Positions 56,628 through 64,000 of a stretch of DNA of 64,000 nt are shown here, in pieces (the stretch's first letter is position 1; each line of letters starts with the position of its first letter). The notes beneath the pieces are model-generated. The model saw only the letters and a program-made list of their open reading frames with translations. It ran no database searches and was not told where the DNA came from. The stretch comes from Tenodera sinensis. Lineage: Eukaryota > Arthropoda > Insecta > Mantodea > Mantidae. Location of the stretch: NCBI GenBank assembly GCA_030765045.1, contig CM060962.1:260322147-260386146 (forward strand), in the 5' to 3' direction. The translations under genes and the position numbers were made by a program.

Positions 56628-58026
56628 TAGGGCCCGGAAGTTGTTGACCTAAAAATTCTCTAAAAATGAGCTATAAAATGCCCTTAAAATATTTAAAAAC
56701 TGCACATAAAATGTAAAAAAATGACCTAACAAAAATTAACAATTTCTTTTATAATGATAAATTGATAACTGTCATAGACAAATAATGAACATATAGTTCA
56801 AATAACCACATTTTAAAGTTAACTTTCTTAGCAAATAATGCAATTATTGCTACTAAATAATAAATAAATTCAAAATTCATCAGGTCATTTTCAATTTTAT
56901 AAAATATGAAAAATAAGTTACTGTACCCATTAGCCGAAACATACCTTACTTAGTGTTACAGTACACCACCATGGCCATCTTCAAGTTATCAAAAGTAAAG
57001 GAACGGCGGTTGTCAGCTAAAATTGTTTTATACTTTGAGAAACTTCTCTTCACTTCCACAGATGTTATACGTGTATATTTGAAAAACAATGTCACTGCCT
57101 GTTAAATCCTGTTCAAAAATATTAGTTCTGAAGCTTTCTCCTGACAAGATATCGGCAATCTGACAAACTGTTTGAGAATGAGCTGGACACAGCTTGAAAC
57201 CCCAGGGTTAGCACCAAAACAATAAGATAAGTGAAGTTTTTAGTTTCTAATTTGTTCTTACTTTAGAACTGTTTGGTATACTTCATTTTTGTCGAACACA
57301 AATTTTAGTTTCTGTCTAATTTTGTCCCCAATCTCACCTTTTACATTTTGTATCCTCTCTTCCGCAATCACCCAATCAATTTACCCAATGTCATGCCACT
57401 TTCTTCAAGGGGGGTTATGGTTTCCATAAAAAATGCAAAATTTGATTTAATGAAAGCTATTTACTTTGGATTTGAGTATCAGAAAATAGATCCTGTGCAC
57501 TCTCAATTGCCGTAGAATCTGACCTATCAAACCTATTCACCACTTCTCTCCCTATTTGAAAATCGCCACAGTGGTATATACATGCAGTTAACCATGTACC
57601 CCAGCGTGTTTAAATTGATGCCGGGGGCAAAGCTATATTAGGGGCTTTGTCTTTGAAATACATAGTTCAGGTTGGCGCTTTCAAAATATTTTCTTTACTG
57701 TGGAAATTAGTGTATCTACTTCTGGAAATGTTGATCTGACCTGTTCCGCATTTCGATGAAAAGCATGGGCCAAACTGTAAAATGATTGGATTGATTTTGC
57801 CGCCTTTACCATGTTAGGAAGCGGAGCACATTGTCATGTTCCATTCTACTAGGCCACAATTAACACATGGATTTATCAAACAGTTTGCATATCTGACTGT
57901 GGTTAACAGCTTCCATAACCTCTGATGTCAGAAGAAACATTTGTCCGGCACTAGTAGCTTCTAGCGTAGGTACCTATCACTACATTGGCTACATAACGCC
58001 CCTCTGAATAGGTTCTCTCATCAATT

Positions 58027-58626
58027 TGGTGCTGTTTTTATATAAAGGAATGTGCTTCGGATTGAGCAATGTGACTATTATTTCTCTCAGGGCATGGTAC
58101 TAGATGGAATGAATAAACACTCGATGTTAATTCACTATAATATATTACTTTATTAACACTTTTTTTTCGTCGCACCAATTTATATTATATTGATAGTCTT
58201 CTCACTTTTCTAAAGTCTTTTCTACCCACTTCCACGCGTGTTATAGAAACACGTCTTCTCATCTCAAACACACAGATGCTATTAACAATTCCAGCGCCAC
58301 TTCACATGATGCTACCTTTTTTGTGTACATCCGCGTATGCGTTCATCAAATAGTTCCCGTATTGTTAGGGAAGCGATCTTTAGCTATTCTCCCTTCGCTT
58401 TTAATATTAAACACATAATTCTTTTATTTATACATATATATTAAATTTAAATGTGGAACTTAACATTTATGACGTTTTTAAACAAACTTAATTTTTTGTA
58501 ACAATGAACAATAGCAACACGTTTTCGTTACTCAACTAATTCGTATCAACACCAAAAATAAATTACATTTTCAATCAATATTTACATAAATGACTTTCTT
58601 TTGGGGTCTTATAATATTCTGTCTCA
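58027..58626 (-). repeat. Solo LTR B, inverted relative to A, with 4-bp TSD
   Basis: On the minus strand it starts TGAGACAGAATATTATAAGA and ends AACAGCACCA. AATT flanks both sides (58023-58026 and 58627-58630). Removing it restores the hAT reading: GTGTC-AATT-GATGAG lies across the junction. About 600 bp, shorter than copy A. Confidence 0.9.
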
Positions 58627-58765
58627 AATTGACACATTTTTTTTCCCATTCACACATTCACCTATTCGGTTTAACGTGTCTTCATAACATTTTTTTAGCT
58701 AACTTTTACACAAAGTTGATTCATCTGGAATTGTGTGACGTTCAAGAAAATCTCGTAATTTGGAA

Positions 58766-59062
58766 TTACTTAATTCCAGACACTTCACATAATTCTTTAT
58801 AAAAGGAAGATGACTTGTTACTTGATGTTGAAGCAGTTTCTTTTAACAGTAACTGAGACACTTGTCTTTTTTTCACATTTTGAAGAGCTTGCAAATGTTT
58901 TTCCCACACAACATGTTGTACGGTAAACCTTTTGTCTGCAGCGACTTTAATTTCACACACTTTACAGAACAATACACTTCCATCAGTAAAGAATATGTTT
59001 CCGCCAAACTCTGAAACATACTGTTTCAAACAGGATGCAGTTGACTGTTTGTGTTTCGGCAT
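58766..59062 (-). pseudogene. BED zinc finger of the hAT transposase
   Basis: The minus-strand reading from MPKHKQSTA has FTDGSVLFCKVCEIKVAADK and, about 20 residues on, VVWEKHLQAL. This gives C-x2-C then H-containing spacing, as in BED fingers of hAT transposases and CGGBP1-like proteins. It is followed by SSFYKELCEVSG, where the frame breaks. The methionine at 59062 fits the family start better than an upstream one. Confidence 0.8.
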
Positions 59063-59140
59063 CTCAATTCCACAGCACAACAAATTTACACACCTCACGA
59101 ACTACTCTCTTACTGCGACACTTCTAGCTCCTAAAAAAAA

Positions 59141-59320
59141 CTATTTTGTTGTTTAACGACGCTCTCAATTGCCAGGATCACATCAGTGTCGCCGGTGTGC
59201 CGGAATTATATCCCACAGGAGTTCTTTTACATGCCAGTAAATCTGCTGACATGGAGCTGTCGTTTTTAAGCACTGTTAGGATGCTGACCTGTGTTAATTA
59301 CATGATTACCGCACTTAAAA
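59141..59320 (-). repeat. tRNA-derived SINE, family 2, copy 2, inside the hAT
   Basis: Its complement contains the same body as 13129-13361: CAGCTCCATGTCAGCAGATT, ATGTAAAAGAACTCCTG and GAGCGTCGTTAAACAACA. The tRNA-like head is truncated. It lies between the transposase start and the element's terminal repeat. Confidence 0.85.
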
Positions 59321-59607
59321 AGTTATTATTTTATAAAAGATGATGATAGTAAATGAACTTTTAACCACAGATTATTTTAAAATGCCCAATAAATTCGTGA
59401 AAAAGAAAGAAAATGACCGAAAAATGCATATAAATGTTAAAAAATCACTTTATTATAAAAATGTGGAAAAAATGCATTTTGATGACCTTCAAAAACCACA
59501 TATATCTAACATATTTGTTCCAGAATGCACTTAATTACCAATAAGCATCATCTGTGACTACTAAGAAAAATGATGACTTTTCAGAAAATCCGGGCCCTAG
59601 TAATAAG

Positions 59608-59835
59608 CTTAGAGAAGTGAAAGAACTTCCGATAAACTGGGTATGTTCCTCTCACATATCTGGTCGTGAGGAGGTTAACTTGGCTCGGTTGCACATTGGC
59701 CTCTGCAGTTTTTCACCCGGTTACCTTTTTAAATGGGACCCTGCTCCTCTTTGTCTGCTGTGCAACCTTTTGTCAGTCCATCACATCCTGCTTTCCCTAG
59801 CGCATCTTCAAAACTCTCTGCAGCTGCCAGAATGA
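59608..59835 (+). pseudogene. I-group LINE, C-terminal tail
   Basis: Resumes after the hAT with KLREVKELPINWVCSSHISG, REEVNLARLHIGLCSFSPGY and LFKWDPAPLCLLCN, then HHILLSLAHL. These are the post-RNase H helices and the CxxC...H knuckle of I-group LINEs. It ends at the SINE. Confidence 0.85.
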
Positions 59836-60050
59836 CATTGAATTCTCAAATCAGTTTGTATTTTTCTGGCGTCACAGTAGCTTAATGGTTAGAGCACCCG
59901 CCTGGTAAGCGAAGGGTCTGTGGTTCAAATCCCGGCTGTGGCATTGAATTTTTAAGTTCCAGTTCTACCTCTCAAACATTGCCCACACACGGCTTGTGTG
60001 TTTAAAAACACCAACAGTAAGTTTGTTGGCATAAATAAATAATAATTAGT
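59836..60050 (+). repeat. tRNA-derived SINE, family 1, copy f
   Basis: The head region contains TGACATTGAATTCTCAAAT and CTGGCGTCACAGTAGC. A box TAGCTTAATGGTTAGAGC, B box GGTTCAAATCC, body, then the inverted-head tail CACCAACAGTAAGTTTGTTG and TAAATAAATAA, as in copy c. Confidence 0.9.
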
Positions 60051-60218
60051 ATAGATATGTTGTATTCCACTTCTTCACTACCACTTCTAGTGTGTGCTGG
60101 CATCTAGTGTAAACTTCAACAAAACCAGAAAAAAATTGAATGCATCCTAGTATTGCTTCTATGAGGACTTAGAGAGAAAAGAAAATGACAAAAGCTTCAA
60201 GGGGGCATAGCTGAAGCT

Positions 60219-60989
60219 CAGTGGTGTAGCTAAGGTTTTGGGGGCCCCCCTGCAAATAAATGTTGGGGGCTCTACTTGCTAATACAGCTTAAAAATGGAG
60301 ATATTAAAATATTACATATTTACTCACATAGAATAAGTGTTAAAATAACACTCCCTGATCACCACACAAATTGTTATTTTTCCTAAAGGAACAATATACA
60401 CTCGCTAAACGCTTAATGCACATAGGTAGAACAAAATCATCACCTGTCAATATTTGGGGTAACTCAGGTAATTGACCCAAACAAACTTCTGTTTGTGGTA
60501 CCTCAGATATCGTTCAGAACATCGAAGAACTGGTTAGAACAACTCATATTGACTTGTGTCTGTACCTTATTACCAAATTCTAAAATAATCCAATTTATTG
60601 GCCAATCGACTACATTTTTGCATAGGTACTAGTCGTACTTAATATGTAGTTTCTTCGACTTTTATAACAACCATATTGAATCAAATACTGTGCTTTAATA
60701 AATTTCTCTATATGATGGTGAATGCTTTGAGATCATATTCACCTGGAGGTAAGCTTGTTTCACACTTTTAGCCAAGAAAGTATAGGAAATGCTTACAGGT
60801 ACACTTCTGTTGTCAGTGTGTCATAAGTGAGCGGCATGTGTTCCAGCGCTTCTTCCTAGTGATTTTCTATGGTAGAATTGAATATAAAATGTCATTTTTA
60901 AGGAAACTATTAAAGGCAGTCTGGGGGCCCCTAAATATTGGGGGCTCCCCTGTGCTGCAGGGTCTGCAGGGCCGTTATTTACGCCACTG
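60219..60989. mobile_element. Non-autonomous hAT element (MITE-like) with perfect 8-bp TSD
   Basis: Starts CAGTGGTGTAGCTAAGG; the complement of its end is CAGTGGCGTAAATAACGG. The 8-bp duplications CTGAAGCT lie at 60211-60218 and 60990-60997. GGGGGCCCC-type sequence follows the left end and precedes the right end. No coding capacity. Its ends resemble those of the element at 9770-11860. Confidence 0.9.
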
Positions 60990-60997
60990 CTGAAGCT

Positions 60998-62377
60998 CCT
61001 TGTTTTACAAGCAAAGTAATTTATACCAATTTGGTCACACAGATTCTGCCACTTTTGCCTCACCTAGATGCATGATAAGAGAACACGTACATGTACAAAG
61101 ATTGTAATGTTCCATTATGTGCTCATCCTTGTTTTACAAAGTTGTAGAAAGTTCCATGGAAAATACCTAGCTGAATGGATGAAATGAGGGAGAGAATTTA
61201 TGGAAGACTTCAGCTAGATTATACCAAAATGTATAATTTTACATGTTTGTAGTTTTTTTTATAAGGTGCTTACATTTAGTATAGGACACGTGTATTCGGT
61301 AAATATTTGATATAACCTAAGACTTTTCCCTTGCATATTATATACTTTCATATGGGCTGTGGGAAGTATACTTCCACCCTGATGTTTTCGAAAATAGGGA
61401 AATAAAAATTTGATAAAGTTTCTGTAAAGTATATCTATAGCCTGTTAGTATGAATACAACAGTAAACTTGTAGGGCTCATAGAATAAAATGGCTCATAAA
61501 AGGGTTAATCTGTCACAGTAGCAATTCTCACTGTAAGTCACAGCTGACAACCTCATTAAGAGAATGCTCTTTATGTTCGACCAGAAGTGCAATCACTAAC
61601 TTACTGTCTCTCGTGAGAAAGCTCACTTACATAGCAGCTGGTTAAGCACTTTCAGTGTTTATCTCTCCGACTGCACTGCACCAGCCTCCAATAACCTTGG
61701 GCCATAGCTGCTGTGTCACAATATGCATTCCTGGGGTGTTGTGAACCAAAATGTTGTATGCTGTTTTGCTTCCCATTCTCATTTCTATTCTGGTTATTGT
61801 TCTCAGGTTATTGTGAACCAGCCTATAGTATTCTTATGGAATGAAATTAAAGTGTGTTATATTTATTTATATATAAAAAATCTCAAAGGTTTCAGGTCTA
61901 TTTTTGCACCCCACAAGCACCTATTGCTCCCTAGCATTATCTAGTAGCCAATAACCTAATGAGTTGTAAATACAGTACTAGTGGCCAATAGCAGGCACTA
62001 CTAGAATATTGAGTAATAGAAGAAAACTCTCCTGAGGTCCTGTATGCCCCAGTTAGGGTAACAGGTTTGATGATAGTTTAGTAATCTGGGTCAGTTGGGC
62101 AGATAGTGGGAACAATTAGCTGCTGAAACGTGTTTTCCTTAGTTAAAAAATAAGTTATATAAGTGTTACAAACATTCACTCCGACAGTGTTACACAAGTC
62201 TATCATAAATAATTAAAGGTTTGATGATGATTATGTTTTTCCTGAGGGAAAAACAATGGGAAATGTTACTTTCGTACATTGTATGTTAATTGCAGAAACA
62301 TATAAAAGGTGTTTACTGTAATTATAGATTTTAATTTGCACAAAAGCCTTAATTTTTCATCCTCTCTGTTATTCTAG
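60998..62377. other. End of the 24-kb LRMDA intron, nothing recognised
   Basis: AT-rich intron. The acceptor TCTGTTATTCTAG precedes the last coding exon. No further repeats can be named. Confidence 0.5.
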
Positions 62378-62457
62378 GTGCTTATGGAAGATGCCGCTAT
62401 CGATACTCTGGAAAACACTCAGAAGGTAACCGTTTTATCCAGAACCATGATTTGTGA
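62378..62457 (+). CDS. LRMDA: LRMDA terminal coding exon with stop
   Basis: Completes the Gly codon split at 38016 and encodes AYGRCRYRYSGKHSEGNRF, then IQNHDL and TGA. The GKCRYxYxGKxSEGNRFI box is the conserved C-terminus of LRMDA, which makes the identification firm. A GGTAAC within the exon looks like a donor, but reading through it gives the conserved ending, so I take the exon to run on to the stop. Confidence 0.95.
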
Positions 62458-62840
62458 GAATTACAAATTACTTGAAACAGAAAATTATAGGTTTTAAAAG
62501 TTTGACAGAATCTCATGTGTAAAGAAGCATTTTTTAAATGTCTCTTAAATGTTTGTATAAATCACATGTGCAAAGCAACATTTTTTAAAATTACTTCTAA
62601 TGTTTCTATAAGATTTTAAAATATTTTTATGTAATTCTAAATTTATATGGTAGTTTATAAATTTAGAACTAAAACTTTAAGGAATATCAAAACTAATATT
62701 TGTATACATCATTTGTATTACACATTATAATTTTTAACCTATATCTATAATACCTATATTTTTTAAATAACTTTTGAGTCTATTTTGAAATGCTTAACAA
62801 GATAACAGAAATAAAATGTGAAATGAGTATGTGCATTTTG
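62458..62840 (+). other. Probable LRMDA 3' UTR
   Basis: AT-rich sequence after the stop with AATAAA at 62810-62815 and a GT-rich stretch (TTTTGTTGGTTGATG) about 20-30 nt beyond, so cleavage near 62830 is likely. Alternative downstream sites exist. Confidence 0.6.
62810..62815 (+). promoter_or_regulatory. Polyadenylation signal AATAAA
   Basis: Canonical hexamer about 355 nt after the LRMDA stop codon, followed by GT-rich sequence. Confidence 0.6.
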
Positions 62841-64000
62841 TTGGTTGATGAAACAATATGAAATCTTGAATAATCATCTATACCATATAAACAGATAATT
62901 TAATGACACACATATAGAATCATTGTGCCATTATAGGAATATAAGTGCTTCCTGTTGGTGCTGCAGTTGACTCATCTTCCTTTCAAGATCTAATGTATTT
63001 ACTGTTTGGCATTTGCTGTGAAACAGTAGAAGCATCGTTGGTTTTATCATGTAGTTTATATCAGTCTTTTAGACATCAATTATATCCCACCTTTCTTTAC
63101 TAATGTTAGCTTTCTAGTTTTAAACTCTTTAACTGTTAGTAGTAGGTATAGTTTAATGTATATGTTCAAGCGTATTAAATACGCTTCCAGTGTTTCTGTG
63201 ATGTATTTTATTGTTTATATCAAATGTTCTTGTCTTATAATACAATCACATTCCTGTACACTTTTTAAGACTAGTATTCATAGTTGCTCTAGGTCAGCAT
63301 CTCTCAGCCATTGGGTCACGAGCTGAATATTGGGAAGTTGCCTGGTTTCTTTAAATGTTTATTTCCTGGAAAGTAAATATATTGAATTATTTAATAAGCC
63401 ATAAATAAATAGTACACTTTAAATATGTAAGGAACATTTCATTTTGTTTTGTAACAACCATGAAAGTTAGTGTGAAATTTTAGTTTTATTTGAACTAGAT
63501 AGTTTTGTAACATCTGGTTCAAATGTGTTACAAAACACTTAATAAATGCACATGAAATTTGAAGAAACTTTTTAGTCTTTTTTGTGTGACATCTGACACT
63601 GTTGTTTTAACTAGTTTTCTAATGTCAAGTTCAAATCTTATAACACTAAATCAGAGACAATCTATTCCTTGATTTTATGTTTATGTCCATCATCAAAATA
63701 AACCCAAGCTCGCAGAGGTACGAAGAAGTGAAGGGATTCCCCCCCTCCCTGCCCCCTTTATTAACACCACGTTTGGTAGTTCATTACAAGAACATTAGAT
63801 TTTGCTGGCCATGTACACCTTTTCGTCTAATGCTTAGTAATGCTAGTTGTGAACTTAAGTCTGCCTTTTCCACAGATCGCTCACAGAAAGGATTTAGAAC
63901 CCATCTCAAACCTTTATTTTCTCCATAAGGATTAATGATCTGGCTGCAGAGTGATAAGTGAGAAGATATCAGCTTTGAGAATGATCTTATGTAAAGAGTC
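62841..64000. other. Downstream flank, nothing firm
   Basis: A stretch near 63293-63335 (CAGCCATTGGGTCACGAG) resembles the end of a hAT-type non-autonomous element, but no partner end was found. A short palindrome GTTTTGTAACA...TGTTACAAAAC lies at about 63504-63536. No gene is supported. Confidence 0.35.

Larger units (their letters stand above)
56628..59599 (-). mobile_element. hAT transposon with BED finger, perfect 8-bp TSD
   Basis: Terminal inverted repeats TAGGGCCCGGA at both ends, and 8-bp duplications GTAATAAG (56620-56627 and 59600-59607). On the minus strand it encodes a BED-type zinc finger (CKVCEIKVAADKRFTVQHVV), then RDFLERHTIPDEST and CYEDTLNRI. After a solo LTR come SEGRYVANVVIG, MFLLTSEVMEAVNHSQICKL, SLAHAFHRNAEQVRS (frame-adjusted) and finally VEVKRSFSKYKTILADNRRS of the dimerisation region. 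Proteins of this sort resemble CGG-repeat-binding-protein-like hAT transposases. Many stops make it dead. A SINE sits near its right end. Confidence 0.9.

Noticed and set aside
52291..58626. One large transposon bounded by 350-600-bp terminal inverted repeats
   Set aside because: Each repeat has its own 4-bp TSD and interrupts a different coding element, so they are independent solo LTRs.
62425..62431. Donor site GGTAAC ending the last LRMDA exon early
   Set aside because: Reading through gives the conserved SEGNRF C-terminus and a stop within 30 nt.

Overview
This is animal genomic DNA, most likely from an arthropod with a large, transposon-rich genome. A polyneopteran-type insect is my guess from the mix of repeats, but the sequence does not prove it. 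There are no bacterial features. Long introns, GT-AG junctions, tRNA-derived SINEs, and LINE, mariner, hAT, piggyBac, pogo, Copia and Penelope copies fill the window.

One host gene is supported. It is the + strand orthologue of LRMDA (leucine-rich melanocyte differentiation-associated protein, human C10orf11). Five exons lie at 16294-16521, 22011-22150, 35243-35369, 37917-38016 and 62378-62457. Their phases agree at every junction and the reading ends in a TGA. The first coding exon, carrying only the extreme N-terminus, is not in view. The introns are about 5.5, 13.1, 2.5 and 24.4 kb, and nearly all other features sit inside or upstream of them.

Layout. 1-16.3 kb: hAT fragment, pogo-like element, SINEs, a twin-primed LINE insertion, a hierarchical 595-bp/297-bp tandem array, a hAT-like element carrying a dispersed repeat, and two IS630/mariner-type transposons. 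16.5-22 kb: a decayed LINE. 22-35 kb: a Tc1-like fragment, an RNase H-bearing LINE split by a repeat and a SINE, a near-perfect SINE palindrome, a second RNase H LINE, and a piggyBac-like element. 38-47.5 kb: LINE pieces, a Penelope-like element, a gypsy scrap, a degenerate Copia element and a mariner. 47.6-59.8 kb: a 'Russian doll' in which one I-group LINE is interrupted by a solo LTR, a second LINE and a hAT transposon. The hAT itself carries another solo LTR and a SINE. Target-site duplications (TSDs) mark the LTR and hAT layers, and the inner LINE more weakly. 60-64 kb: a non-autonomous hAT element, the last LRMDA exon and its likely 3' UTR.

The observation I would follow first is a pair of insertions of only 56 and 47 bp (17396-17451 and 33964-34010). 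Each is flanked by a perfect 13-bp duplication. They share a hairpin core and an ACTC tail with the 3' end of a nearby LINE, so they look like an extremely small retroposon. No transposon here appears intact for coding, though the inner LINE at 53148-56231 comes close.
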